Origin: Burkholderia sp. WAC0059
Lineage (GTDB): Bacteria; Pseudomonadota; Gammaproteobacteria; Burkholderiales; Burkholderiaceae
DNA: 64,000 bases
Direction: 5' to 3'
Assembly (NCBI RefSeq): GCF_002870125.1
Contig: NZ_PNEO01000016.1
Span: 62,001-126,000, forward strand
Notes under the pieces: generated by a model
Told to the model about the DNA's origin: nothing
The model's input: only the letters and a program-made list of their open reading frames with translations
Database searches by the model: none
Program-made: the position numbers and the translations under genes
Shown: positions 17,603 through 25,838 of the stretch, piece after piece
Numbering within the stretch: position 1 is the first letter of the stretch
How the letters are laid out: every line of letters begins with the position of its first letter

Positions 17603-18249
17603 TCGAGTTCACGTTCGGCCAGATTTTCACGGACCTGCTGCTTGCCGCGCGCTGGACCCTCGTGCTTTCGCTCGTCTCGTTCGTCGCGGGCGGCCTCGTC
17701 GGCTTCGCGCTGCTCGTGATGCGCGTGTCGAGATCGCCCGTGCTGCGCTTTCTCGTGCGAATCTACATCGAGATATTCCAGGGTACGCCGCTGCTGCTGC
17801 AACTTTTCGTCGTGTTCTTCGGGCTGCCGCTCGTCGGCATCAACGTGGCGCCCTGGATCGCCGCGACCATCGGCCTGACGTTCTTCACGAGCGCTTATCT
17901 CGCCGAGATCTGGCGAGGCTGCGTCGAGGCGATTCCGCACGGGCAGTGGGAGGCGTCGTCGAGTCTCGCGATGAGCTACTTCGAGCAACTGCGCCACGTC
18001 ATCCTGCCGCAGGCCGCGCGCATCGCCGTCGGGCCGACTGTCGGCTTCGGCGTGCAGGCGATCAAGGACACCGCGCTCGTCTCGATCATCGGCTTCGCGG
18101 AACTCACGAAGGCCGGCACCGAAATTTCGAACGCGACGTTTCGTCCGTTTCTCGTCTACGGGCTCGTGGCCCTGATCTATTTCGCACTCTGCTATCCGCT
18201 CACGCGGTACGCGCGTACCTTGCAAAGGAAATGGCATGCCGCTCGTTGA
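17599..18249 (+). CDS. Amino-acid ABC transporter permease, subunit 2
   Basis: A 216-residue permease of the same family. It has the signature IYIEIFQGTPLLLQLFVVFFGLPLVG and the EAA loop GQWEASSSLAMSYFEQLRHVILPQA. It starts with GTG at 17599, overlapping the stop of the first permease, and its end overlaps the ATPase gene by fourteen bases. The two permeases form the heterodimeric channel. Confidence 0.88.
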   Translation: MIEFTFGQIFTDLLLAARWTLVLSLVSFVAGGLVGFALLVMRVSRSPVLRFLVRIYIEIFQGTPLLLQLFVVFFGLPLVGINVAPWIAATIGLTFFTSAYLAEIWRGCVEAIPHGQWEASSSLAMSYFEQLRHVILPQAARIAVGPTVGFGVQAIKDTALVSIIGFAELTKAGTEISNATFRPFLVYGLVALIYFALCYPLTRYARTLQRKWHAAR

Positions 18250-18955
18250 AACCCGGGGACTCGAAAAGCAGTTCGGCTCGAACCACGTCCTCAAGGGCAT
18301 CGACTTTTCGGTGGAGCGGGGGCAGGTCGTCGCCATCATCGGCCGCAGCGGCTCGGGCAAGAGCACGCTTCTGCGCACGCTCAACGGGCTCGAGAGCATC
18401 GACGCCGGATCGATCGAAATCGACGGCGAACGCGTCGACGCGCGCCATGCCGATCTGCGCGCGCTGCGCCTGAAGGTCGGCATGGTGTTCCAGCAGTACA
18501 ACCTGTTTCCGCATCTCACGGCCGGCCAGAACGTGATGCTCGCGCAGACGGTCGTCAAGAAGGAGAGCCGCCACAAGGCCCGCGCGGTGGCCGAACTGAT
18601 GCTCGAGCGCGTCGGTCTCGGCGACCGGTTCGACGCCTACCCCGAGCAGCTTTCGGGCGGACAGCAGCAGCGCGTGGCGATTGCCCGCGCGCTGGCGATG
18701 AAGCCGAGCGTGCTGTTGTGCGACGAGATTACGTCGGCGCTGGATCCGGAACTGGTGGGCGAGGTGCTTGGCGTGGTCGAGAGTCTGGCGCGAGACCACA
18801 TGACGCTGATCATGGTCACGCACGAGATGCGTTTTGCGCGCGCCGTCAGCGACAAGGTGGTGTTCATGCACCAGGGGCGCGTCTGGGAGAGCGGTCCGCC
18901 CGAGGAAATTTTCGAGCGCCCCTCGACGGTCGAACTGCGCCGGTTTCTTCAGTAG
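18236..18955 (+). CDS. Amino-acid ABC transporter ATP-binding protein (GlnQ/HisP type)
   Basis: A 239-residue ABC ATPase that powers the transporter encoded by the three upstream genes. Walker A is GRSGSGKST at residues 36-44, the Q-loop is MVFQQYNLFPH, the ABC signature is LSGGQQQR, Walker B is VLLCDEITSALD with the catalytic glutamate, and the switch histidine is in VTHEMRFA. All are intact. The start overlaps the second permease. It is the last gene of the operon; the next gene is convergent. Confidence 0.92.
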   Translation: MPLVETRGLEKQFGSNHVLKGIDFSVERGQVVAIIGRSGSGKSTLLRTLNGLESIDAGSIEIDGERVDARHADLRALRLKVGMVFQQYNLFPHLTAGQNVMLAQTVVKKESRHKARAVAELMLERVGLGDRFDAYPEQLSGGQQQRVAIARALAMKPSVLLCDEITSALDPELVGEVLGVVESLARDHMTLIMVTHEMRFARAVSDKVVFMHQGRVWESGPPEEIFERPSTVELRRFLQ

Positions 18956-19088
18956 GCCGCGCGCTTTCCGCGGTGCCTGCCGCCCGACGCCTTGGCGCGG
19001 CGGTTCGGGGCGAGGCAGGTGCCGGCGAGCGATCCGGATCCGGGCGATGGGGCCGGTTACGCGCCGTCTGGACGAACGGACTTCAGGT

Positions 19089-19706
19089 TCAGGACTGCAC
19101 CGCGTGCCAGAGACGCGGGAGCGGGCCGTTAGGGCCCGACACCGGGTCCGTGTTCGGGAAGCGCACGAGATTCATGGCGTGCAATCCCTCGGACGAGAGT
19201 CCGACGCGGCTGATGCCGATGTCTTCGTCCGGCGGATAAGCCCCGACGACGAGAAAATCCGCCGTGGCCTCGATCCGGCAATGCCCCGTGCCCGCGGGCA
19301 GCACGGCCACGTCGCCGGCATTGATCTGCACTTCGCGCCCGATCGATCCGGGGCCGCCGAGGATCAGCCGCGCGCTGCCGCCGGCGAAACCGAGCACCTC
19401 GTGAGTCGAGGGATGGAAGTGGTGGAAGTCGTAAATGCCGTTGCGCCATTGCGGCGGCCAGCCGTTGCGATCGAAGGCCTGCTCGAAGAGCGAGGCGGGG
19501 TCGTCGCCGACGGGCTTGATCGCCGACCGGTACAGGAGCACCGGCAGATGCTGGTTGTTCGGGATCCAGCCGTTGGGCTGGAAGTGGTAGGTTTCGGGTT
19601 CGACCGGCTGGGAGCCGGACGATGGGGTGGCTGCTTCGCTGACCGCGGGCAGCAAGCCGCCCATGACGAGTGCCGCGCTGACGCGCCGGCGCGTGATGTT
19701 GGTCAT
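19089..19706 (-). CDS. Exported cupin-domain protein (YjlB-like)
   Basis: A 205-residue protein. The first 26 residues (ITRRRVSAALVMGGLLPAVSEAA) look like a Tat or Sec signal peptide. The rest resembles YjlB-type cupins: DFHHFHPSTHEVLGFAGGSARLILGG holds the HxH...E metal-binding motif 1 and INAGDVAVLPAGTGH motif 2. Cupins of this kind bind a metal, but the reaction is unknown. I choose the ATG at 19706 rather than 19718 because GGAGAG lies five bases before it. Most YjlB proteins are cytoplasmic, so the leader makes this one unusual. Confidence 0.7.
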   Translation of the reverse strand: MTNITRRRVSAALVMGGLLPAVSEAATPSSGSQPVEPETYHFQPNGWIPNNQHLPVLLYRSAIKPVGDDPASLFEQAFDRNGWPPQWRNGIYDFHHFHPSTHEVLGFAGGSARLILGGPGSIGREVQINAGDVAVLPAGTGHCRIEATADFLVVGAYPPDEDIGISRVGLSSEGLHAMNLVRFPNTDPVSGPNGPLPRLWHAVQS

Positions 19707-19949
19707 CGGACTCTCCATTGGGTGTGGGGCACCAGTTGCAACGAAACAGGCTGCGGGCCTGTATTCAGCAAGATTAGACGAAAAGTATGTCGATGGTTCT
19801 CGTCGCCGGCATTTTCCGCGCGATGCTTGCAGTTGTAAGACGATAGGGCTCGATTCAGGCAACATCGGCCTTGAGATGGCCTTTCTTTGCTTTCAGGGCG
19901 GAAGGATTGGGTGCGGCGGGAAGGGAAGCGGGAGAAACCGGAGAGGCTC

Positions 19950-20024
19950 TGGAGCGGGCGATGGGAATCGAACCCACGTCTCCAGCTTGGGAAGCTGGGG
20001 TAATGGCCATTATACGACGCCCGC
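19950..20024 (-). tRNA. tRNA-Gly (anticodon CCC)
   Basis: A 75-nt tRNA on the minus strand. The acceptor stem is GCGGGCG with CGCCCGC, the discriminator is T, and CCA is encoded. The anticodon stem CCAGC/GCTGG encloses TTCCCAA, giving anticodon CCC (glycine GGG codon). The T arm carries GGTTCGATTCC. Confidence 0.96.
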
Positions 20025-20104
20025 GGAGCACGACATTCTACAGGGTTTCCGGCGCGAGGGACAAGCCGGGCCGGCGACGAACGGCATGCCGGCCGCGGTC
20101 TTGC

Positions 20105-21226
20105 TCACTCCATGAGAAACGGCTGAACCGGCCGGTTTTCCGCAAAAGCAGCCAACAACTCGCGCGCCTGTCCGGCGACATCGTCGGCTACCGGCCGAAA
20201 CGGGAACGGCCGCGCATGGGGAAGCTGGACGAAATGCGCACCGCTGCTGCGTGCATAGGCGGGGTCGTAGTGCAAGTCGACAAGCTCTTCGAACAGCGCG
20301 CGACCTTGCCCGCCGTCAAGAAAATCGTACCAACGCTGCACTCTCGCATGACCGTGCAGCGGAATCAGCTTCGACAGTTGGGACTTGAAGGCGTCGGCCC
20401 GCTTGAACAGATGCCCGTAATCCTGCAGCAGCAGTTCGATCCGGTCGTCGCGGGCGGTTTCGACCTGGACGCAGAAGCCGCCGTGAAGGCCGCCCAGCAG
20501 CACGGCCGGAAGCGTAATGGCGCCGATGCGTCTGCTTTCGGCTTCCACGAAGACCGGTTTATCCGGATCGAATTGTCGTAGCGCGTGGACGAGCGCGGTG
20601 TCGAAGGCTTTCTGCGACGGTTGCGCGCTGTCCGGCAGCGCGCCGAGGAGCGAGCCGCGGTGTGCCGCGAGCGCTTCGAGGTCGAGCGTCTGGGCGCCGG
20701 CTTCGGCCAGCGCCTTGAGCAGACGGGTTTTGCCGCTTCCGGTATGCCCGGTCAGCACGATGTAGCGGAGTCGGGCGGGCAGTGCGTCGAGTTCTTCGAG
20801 AACCCGGCGGCGGTAATGCTTGTAGCCGCCGTCGAGTTGCCGCGCGCGCCAGCCGATCAGGTTGAACCAGGTCGCCATCGACCCCGAGCGCTTGCCGCCG
20901 CGCCAGCAATAGATCAATGGGCGCCAGTTGCGGGGACGGTCGGCGAACGTCGTCTCCAGATGGACCGCGATGTTGCGCGCAACCATCGCGGCGCCGACGC
21001 GGGTCGCTTCGAACGGCGAGACCTGTTTGTACATCGTCCCGACGATGACGCGTTCCTCGTTGCCGAGAACGGGCGCGTTCAACGCGCCGGGGATGTGGTC
21101 CTCGGCGAATTCGAGCGGTGTCCGGACGTCGACGATTTCGTCGAAGTCCCCGATCTGGTCGATGGATACGGGCGACAGGTTCAACGGTGTCGAAGCGGCG
21201 CGACCGCTTCGTCTGCAAAAAGCCAA
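20105..21226 (-). CDS. selU: tRNA 2-selenouridine synthase
   Basis: A protein of about 360-373 residues (MnmH/SelU). It converts 2-thiouridine at the wobble position of certain tRNAs to 2-selenouridine using selenophosphate, through a geranylated intermediate. The N-terminal rhodanese domain has EIVDVRTPLEFAEDHIPGA and the active-site cysteine in IYCWRGGKRSGS (C107). A P-loop, GHTGSGKT, lies near residue 160 in the C-terminal half. The start is uncertain: two TTG codons, at 21226 and 21184, are candidates and neither has a strong ribosome site. Confidence 0.82.
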   Translation of the reverse strand: MAFCRRSGRAASTPLNLSPVSIDQIGDFDEIVDVRTPLEFAEDHIPGALNAPVLGNEERVIVGTMYKQVSPFEATRVGAAMVARNIAVHLETTFADRPRNWRPLIYCWRGGKRSGSMATWFNLIGWRARQLDGGYKHYRRRVLEELDALPARLRYIVLTGHTGSGKTRLLKALAEAGAQTLDLEALAAHRGSLLGALPDSAQPSQKAFDTALVHALRQFDPDKPVFVEAESRRIGAITLPAVLLGGLHGGFCVQVETARDDRIELLLQDYGHLFKRADAFKSQLSKLIPLHGHARVQRWYDFLDGGQGRALFEELVDLHYDPAYARSSGAHFVQLPHARPFPFRPVADDVAGQARELLAAFAENRPVQPFLME

Positions 21227-21405
21227 TTATCGCACGGGCACTTTTCGGTCCGGACACGATGCCGCATTCGCCGTCCGGCTTCGGGCAATCCCGTGACTAT
21301 GAACCGCACCCATCCAGCATAAATGCGGCGTTCAGTCTCTTTCAGGAAAAAGCTATGGACTCCGCTGTGGCATGGCAAAAGGTAAAGTTAGTGAAAGCCC
21401 TGACA

Positions 21406-21433
21406 TAAAGTTTCTGTCATATACGGTCGTAAA
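21406..21433 (+). promoter_or_regulatory. Candidate sigma-28 (FliA) promoter of the chemoreceptor gene
   Basis: TAAAGTTT (21406-21413) matches the sigma-28 -35 consensus exactly. GTCGTAAA (21426-21433) after 12 bases matches GCCGWTAA at six of eight positions. It lies 91 bp before the start of the chemoreceptor gene, the class of gene normally driven by FliA. Confidence 0.45.
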
Positions 21434-21523
21434 GCCGCCTGTTGATTCTGAACTGGTCTGGTGCCGGGCGGCGTTACGGAGCCATCCGGAAAGCTGGGTC
21501 AGGAGTTCGAAGGAAATGCGGCG

Positions 21524-23128
21524 ATGTTGAAGAACCTGTCGATTCGTACCTGCCTGACCCTGATGGTCGTCTTCTTCGGCGTGGTGCTCCTGCTCGGGGC
21601 CGCGGCCGGCCTGATTTCGCTGCGCCAGAGCAACGACTCGCTGAAACAGATGTATACGGTCGACACGCCGGCCGTGGCCGATCTCGAGGGCAGCGCCGGC
21701 CAACTGCTGCGCCTGCGTCTGGCGATGGCCACCTATGCCTCGCTCGCCGATCTCAACGATCAGGCGGGGGCGGCAAAAGTGCTGCAGCGCGCGGACGAAT
21801 ACCAGAAGCATTCGGGCGAACTGCTCGATAGCTACCTGAGCCGCGCCGGCCAGGGGGAGAACGAGCAGCGTCTCATCGGCGACATGCGCGACAAGCGCGA
21901 GGCGTTCCTGCGCGACGGCGTCGCGCCGGCGCTGGCGGCATTGCGAAGCGGCGACCGCAACACCTTCGAGCAGATGCAGGCGCACAAGCTGCCGGCGCTG
22001 TACAGCGACTACGAGACGGCCATGCTCGCGCTCGAGAAATTGCAGATCGAGCACGGCGCGCGCCGCTACAGCGATGCGCAGACGCGCTTCGAGGCGGTCT
22101 GCATCGCGGTGGCCGTCGGGATGGCGCTCTCGCTGCTGCTTTCGTGGTTCGCCCGCCTCGTGATGGTCCGCGCCGTCGCGCATCCCGTCGACGCGATGAT
22201 CGAACAGTTCCAGCGCATTGCGGGCGGCGATCTGACCGGCCGCATCGCGGTGACGGGCAGAAACGAGATGGGCCGGCTGGCCGATGCGCTGCGCGGGATG
22301 CAGGCGTCGCTGATCGTGACCGTCAGCGCCGTCCGTCAGGGTTCCGAATCGATCGACGTCGGGGCGAGCGAGATAGCGACCGGCAATGCCGACCTGTCGC
22401 AGCGCACCGAGGAGCAGGCCGCTTCGCTCGAAGAGACGGCCGCGAGCATGGAGGAGCTGACCTCCACCGTCAGGCAGACCGCCGGCAATGCGAAAGAGGC
22501 GAGCGAGCTCGCCGGCGGCGCGTCCAGCCTCGCGGCGCAGGGTGGAGACCTGACCCGTCAGGTGGTCGGTACGATGCACCAGATCGTCGACGACTCGAGG
22601 CGGATCGGCGAGATCGTCGGCGTGATCGAGGGCATCGCGTTCCAGACCAATATCCTGGCGCTGAATGCGGCCGTCGAGGCGGCACGCGCGGGCGAGCAGG
22701 GGCGCGGGTTCGCCGTGGTGGCGGCCGAAGTGCGCTCGCTCGCGCAACGCAGCGCCGGCGCGGCGAAGGAGATCAAGGAGTTGATCGGCGCATCGACGAC
22801 GCGCGTGCAGTCGGGCGCCGATCTGGTCGAGCGCTCGGGCTCGACGATGACGGAAATCGTCGACGCGATCGCCCGCGTGAATTCGATCATGAGCGAGATC
22901 GCCTCGGCGACGACCGAGCAGAGCACGGGCATCGACCAGGTCAATCTCGCGGTGGCCCAGATGGATCAGGTGACGCAGCAGAACGCGGCGCTCGTCGAGC
23001 AGGCCGCCGCCGCGGCGAGTTCGCTCGAGGACCAGGCGCGCCGGCTCAGCGCGTCCGTCTCCGTGTTTCGCACCGATGCCGGCGCAGGGCCGGCCGTCGG
23101 CGGTCCTGCGGCGCTCGATGCCTACTGA
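21524..23128 (+). CDS. Methyl-accepting chemotaxis protein
   Basis: A 534-residue chemoreceptor. The first membrane helix is about residues 10-32 (LTLMVVFFGVVLLLGAAAGL); a periplasmic four-helix-bundle sensor follows; the second helix is about 190-212. A HAMP domain then leads to a long signalling domain with the highly conserved hairpin GIAFQTNILALNAAVEAARAGEQGRGFAVVAAEVRSL, seen here in two parts around residue 370-405. The C-terminus ends in AALDAY and has no CheR-binding NWETF pentapeptide. The ligand is unknown. The start at 21524 places the first membrane helix correctly. No flagellar genes are in the window. Confidence 0.93.
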   Translation: MLKNLSIRTCLTLMVVFFGVVLLLGAAAGLISLRQSNDSLKQMYTVDTPAVADLEGSAGQLLRLRLAMATYASLADLNDQAGAAKVLQRADEYQKHSGELLDSYLSRAGQGENEQRLIGDMRDKREAFLRDGVAPALAALRSGDRNTFEQMQAHKLPALYSDYETAMLALEKLQIEHGARRYSDAQTRFEAVCIAVAVGMALSLLLSWFARLVMVRAVAHPVDAMIEQFQRIAGGDLTGRIAVTGRNEMGRLADALRGMQASLIVTVSAVRQGSESIDVGASEIATGNADLSQRTEEQAASLEETAASMEELTSTVRQTAGNAKEASELAGGASSLAAQGGDLTRQVVGTMHQIVDDSRRIGEIVGVIEGIAFQTNILALNAAVEAARAGEQGRGFAVVAAEVRSLAQRSAGAAKEIKELIGASTTRVQSGADLVERSGSTMTEIVDAIARVNSIMSEIASATTEQSTGIDQVNLAVAQMDQVTQQNAALVEQAAAAASSLEDQARRLSASVSVFRTDAGAGPAVGGPAALDAY

Positions 23129-23265
23129 TCCCGCGCCTGTCCGGGCAGCGCGGACCGTGCATCCACCCCCGCGTATCTCAAAAGAAAAGAAGTGTCATCC
23201 GGGGACGACAGGCTTCCATGGCCGTGAGAACATGGCCGCTCGCGTTTAACTCTATGGAGAGCGAA

Positions 23266-23508
23266 ATGGGAATCCTGGACAAGGTAGGCGAGATCGCGGG
23301 CGCCGTGGCGGCTGTCGAAGGGTTGGAAAAAGTCGATTCCGATGCGGGGCTGCTTGCCAAGGGGGCGGCGGCCATTGCAGGGTTCGAAGGCGCGGGCGCG
23401 CTGGAGTCGCTGCTCGGCAAGAAGGACGGGAATGCCGATAACGCCGACAGCACGACGGCGTCGGCCGACGATTCCACGGATGCCGATTCCTCGCAGTCGC
23501 AGAGCTGA
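23266..23508 (+). CDS. Small Ala/Gly-rich protein with acidic tail, 80 aa
   Basis: An 80-residue protein. Residues 1-48 are alanine/glycine-rich and amphipathic (ILDKVGEIAGAVAAVEGLEKV and AKGAAAIAGFEGAGALESLLGKK); residues 50-80 are an Asp/Ser/Thr-rich tail. A GGAGAGCGAA element just before the ATG is a good ribosome site and decides the start. I recognise no family with certainty. It follows the chemoreceptor gene by 137 bp in the same direction, but a functional link is only a guess. Confidence 0.5.
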   Translation: MGILDKVGEIAGAVAAVEGLEKVDSDAGLLAKGAAAIAGFEGAGALESLLGKKDGNADNADSTTASADDSTDADSSQSQS

Positions 23509-23522
23509 CCGGGGCTGTCGAC

Positions 23523-23555
23523 GGGCCAGCCCGGCTTTCTGCCCGGGCTGGGCCC
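23523..23555. terminator. Strong GC hairpin after the 80-aa protein gene
   Basis: GGGCCAGCCCGG pairs with CCGGGCTGGGCCC around an 8-base loop, with one bulged G. No T-run follows, so it may be a weak or Rho-assisted terminator or an mRNA-stabilising structure. Confidence 0.35.
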
Positions 23556-23697
23556 GATCCGTTCGCGCCATTGCGTCATAAACGTCATAAGAAAGAAGGG
23601 CGACGCGAAACGCCATCGTCGCCGTCGTTACACGTCACCCCTTCCATCCGGCGCGCCGGCGACTTGATCGCCACCGGGCTCCGCCTGCCCGCAGCGC

Positions 23698-24261
23698 TCA
23701 AATTCCGAACGTCGTCAGCGAAATCTCCGCGTGCGTCACGATCATGAGCAGCACCTGCACGATCACGAACAGCAGGATCGGCGACAGGTCGAGGCCCCCC
23801 ATTTGCGGAATGATGCGCCGTAGCGGGTTCAGGAACGGGGCGGTCAACTGGTAGAGCGCCGGCATCACCGGCGAGTGCGGGTTGAGCCACGACAGCAGCG
23901 CCATCACGATCGTCATCCAGATGATGAGATTGAGCGCCCACTTCACCACCGTGAGCACGGTGACGACGGCGAGCGCCGGCAATACGCCCGTCACGTCGAT
24001 GCCGGCCAGCGTGACGATCAGCAGTACGTAGACGAGCGACGAGAGCAGCGCGGCGACCACGCTGGCCCAGTCGATGCCGCGCACGCCGGGGATGATGCGC
24101 CGCAGCGGGAGCACGAGCCAGTTGGTGACCTGCAGAACCGTGTGCGTCACGGGGTTGTACGCCGGCATGCGCACGAACTGCAGCCAGGCGCGCAGCAGCA
24201 GCGCCGCGCCGAACAGCGTGAAGACGGTATTGAGCAGAAAACGGGCAATATCGCCGAACAT
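23698..24261 (-). CDS. YggT-family membrane protein
   Basis: A 187-residue inner-membrane protein made of two YggT repeats. Each repeat has a hydrophobic helix pair and a RRIIP motif: LPLRRIIPGVRGIDWASVV near residues 50-68 and LNPLRRIIPQMGGLDLSPIL near 143-162. Members are linked to osmotic tolerance and, in some bacteria, to division or shape, but the mechanism is not settled. The ATG at 24261 gives the usual start of the family (MFGDIARFLLNTVF). It is flanked by empty sequence and is not in an operon here; in many proteobacteria the gene is next to proC. Confidence 0.85.
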   Translation of the reverse strand: MFGDIARFLLNTVFTLFGAALLLRAWLQFVRMPAYNPVTHTVLQVTNWLVLPLRRIIPGVRGIDWASVVAALLSSLVYVLLIVTLAGIDVTGVLPALAVVTVLTVVKWALNLIIWMTIVMALLSWLNPHSPVMPALYQLTAPFLNPLRRIIPQMGGLDLSPILLFVIVQVLLMIVTHAEISLTTFGI

Positions 24262-24860
24262 CGGGTGGATCCTTTCCGTCAGGCAGCAGACCGGCGCTTC
24301 ACGCGACGGCGTCATGGGTTGAGAAGGCGTGCGCCGGGCGGCGCCACGCTTGCGGCGGCTTCAGCGCCGTGTCCGGATTGCGCCGGCAAGGCGCGGGAGG
24401 CCGTCCGCGGGGACACGACGGGAGGGGGCGAGACGCCCGGCTCCCCGGTGCGGAAGGAGGATGCTCATCTTGATCATTGTGCGTTCTCGTCGATGGTCCC
24501 GAAGCCTGCGGCGCCGGCAGGATGCGCGCCGGTCGTCACATTACCACGGCTTGCGCCTTGCCAGTAAAGGGTTGCTCGCCGGCGTCGCGGGACGGACGCG
24601 ATTTTTCCTGAACGGGTACAGTGAACGAAGCGGGTCGCTGGGCGGGACCTTGCGCGCGGAGTGTGGGGTGCCGTACCGAGGCCGGCCGAGACTGCCGCTA
24701 CAAACGAAACGCCGTCTCCGGGGACGTCCGGCCTGTGGCGAGCCCTCGCGGTTCGGGCCGCTACGGTGACGGAACGATATCTCCCCGAATTTTACGATTG
24801 GCGGGTGGGGGTGCGGAATCGGCTTGTTTTTCGGGCGCTTGTCCGACACGGGAGTTGATC
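24262..24860. other. 599-bp region without a convincing gene
   Basis: Several frames are open on both strands (for example a 102-codon one at 24541-24849, minus), but their composition is arginine/proline-rich and none has a motif or ribosome site. I see no repeat or RNA structure that stands out. The last part must carry the promoter of the 53-residue gene at 24861. Confidence 0.45.
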
Positions 24861-25022
24861 ATGAGTATGTTCGCTTACCGAAAGCATCTGCGCTTCCTGA
24901 CCCATACGCAGCGCCGCCGCTGGTGGGACCAGAGAAAACGTCTGACGCCGAGAGTGCAGATCAGCGGTGCCTACGTGCCGCCGAGCGTGACGCGCGAATT
25001 CACCTACGTGAAGGTCGGATAG
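24861..25022 (+). CDS. Small basic protein, 53 aa, unknown
   Basis: A 53-residue basic, aromatic-rich protein (MSMFAYRKHLRFLTHTQRRR at the start). A GGGAG seven bases before the ATG and a stop followed within about 50 bp by an intrinsic terminator indicate a genuine short transcription unit. No known family is recognised; the R/W/K-rich middle could bind RNA, but that is speculation. Confidence 0.55.
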   Translation: MSMFAYRKHLRFLTHTQRRRWWDQRKRLTPRVQISGAYVPPSVTREFTYVKVG

Positions 25023-25065
25023 CGCTCGAAGGCGGCGGCTGGCAGGCCGCTCCCGCTCTTCGCGG

Positions 25066-25098
25066 ATGCCCGGCGTATCGAATGCGCCGGGCATTTTT
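25066..25098 (+). terminator. Intrinsic terminator after the 53-aa gene
   Basis: ATGCCCGGCG pairs perfectly with CGCCGGGCAT across a 9-base loop and is followed by TTTTC. Confidence 0.8.
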
Positions 25099-25424
25099 CG
25101 TTTACGGACGGCGGATTTCGGGGGCGGCATCAACCAATTTGTAATTAAACATTACCGATTAGTCGGCGCCCGCATGCCGCGCGTCCCGCCAATGCCTGAG
25201 AACGGCCCTGAGTGGGCCGTAGAAAGGCCCGATCGGCGGCAATGTGCGCGGCACGCCGGGCCGGCTGGGGGTGAAGGCGCGCCCGCGCGCGTCAATGGCC
25301 TTCGGGCGCAATTGCAATTTGCAACAAATGGTCTCTGTCGGGCGTCTCTATTCTGGATACATTGAATAGGCAGGCAGTACCGTCATGCGGTACGGCATTC
25401 GGGCCGACCGCGAGGAGAAGAGAA
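25099..25424. other. Intergenic region with local structure, no gene
   Basis: No protein is supported. The stretch around 25131-25165 is unusually AT-rich for this genome. A hairpin ACGGCCC-TGAGT-GGGCCGT lies at 25202-25220 without a T-run. The promoter of the gene at 25425 should lie here. Confidence 0.4.
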
Positions 25425-25703
25425 GTGAAAAAATTCGTTCCGTTCATTGTTGCCGCCGCGCTCGGCGTGGGGCTCGTCAGTACGGCCGATGCGCGCGTGT
25501 CGGTGGGTATCGGCCTTGGTTTTCCGGTTGCGCCGGCCTATCCGGTGTACGCCCCGGCGCCCGTCTACTATGCGCCGCCGCCGGTCGTCTATTCGCCGCC
25601 CGTGGTCTACGCGCCGCCGGCCGTCGTGGTGGGTGGCTACTACGGTGGTTATCCGTACTGGCACCACGGTTACTGGCACCACCGCGGCTATTACCGTCGC
25701 TAA
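25425..25703 (+). CDS. Small exported Pro/Tyr-rich protein, 92 aa
   Basis: A 92-residue protein with a clear signal peptide (KKFVPFIVAAALGVGLVSTADA). The mature part is low-complexity: repeated proline-tyrosine-valine units (YAPAPVYYAPPPVVYSPP) and a His/Tyr/Gly/Trp-rich tail (YYGGYPYWHHGYWHHRGYYRR, split across residues 72-92). Similar small proteins are common in Burkholderiales and are uncharacterised, probably periplasmic or envelope-associated. It starts with GTG at 25425 after GAGGAG. Two terminators follow. Confidence 0.7.
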   Translation: MKKFVPFIVAAALGVGLVSTADARVSVGIGLGFPVAPAYPVYAPAPVYYAPPPVVYSPPVVYAPPAVVVGGYYGGYPYWHHGYWHHRGYYRR

Positions 25704-25725
25704 CGAGTTTTTGAGGCCGGTTTGT

Positions 25726-25750
25726 CCGGGCGGTGCTCCGCCCGGGTTTT
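25726..25750 (+). terminator. Intrinsic terminator after the Pro/Tyr-rich protein gene
   Basis: CCGGGCGG and CCGCCCGG form an 8-bp stem with a 4-base loop, followed by GTTTT. Confidence 0.75.
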
Positions 25751-25766
25751 GCCGAAGGCTTGCGCA

Positions 25767-25808
25767 AAAACGGCGCAACGCGGGCTGATTGCTGCGTTGC
25801 GCCGTTTT
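25767..25808. terminator. Bidirectional intrinsic terminator
   Basis: A 15-bp perfect stem, AAAACGGCGCAACGC with GCGTTGCGCCGTTTT, with a 12-base loop. The A and T ends allow it to work in both directions, closing the gene to the left and the LysE gene that ends at 25839. Confidence 0.85.
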
Positions 25809-25838
25809 CTTATGCGGGAAGGACTGCCTGGCGGCCGG

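Noticed and set aside
24541..24849. A 102-codon minus-strand frame in the empty region upstream of the 53-aa gene
   Set aside because: Arg/Pro-rich composition, no ribosome site, no motif.
25202..25220. Hairpin ACGGCCC-TGAGT-GGGCCGT as a terminator
   Set aside because: No T-run follows and no gene ends just before it.
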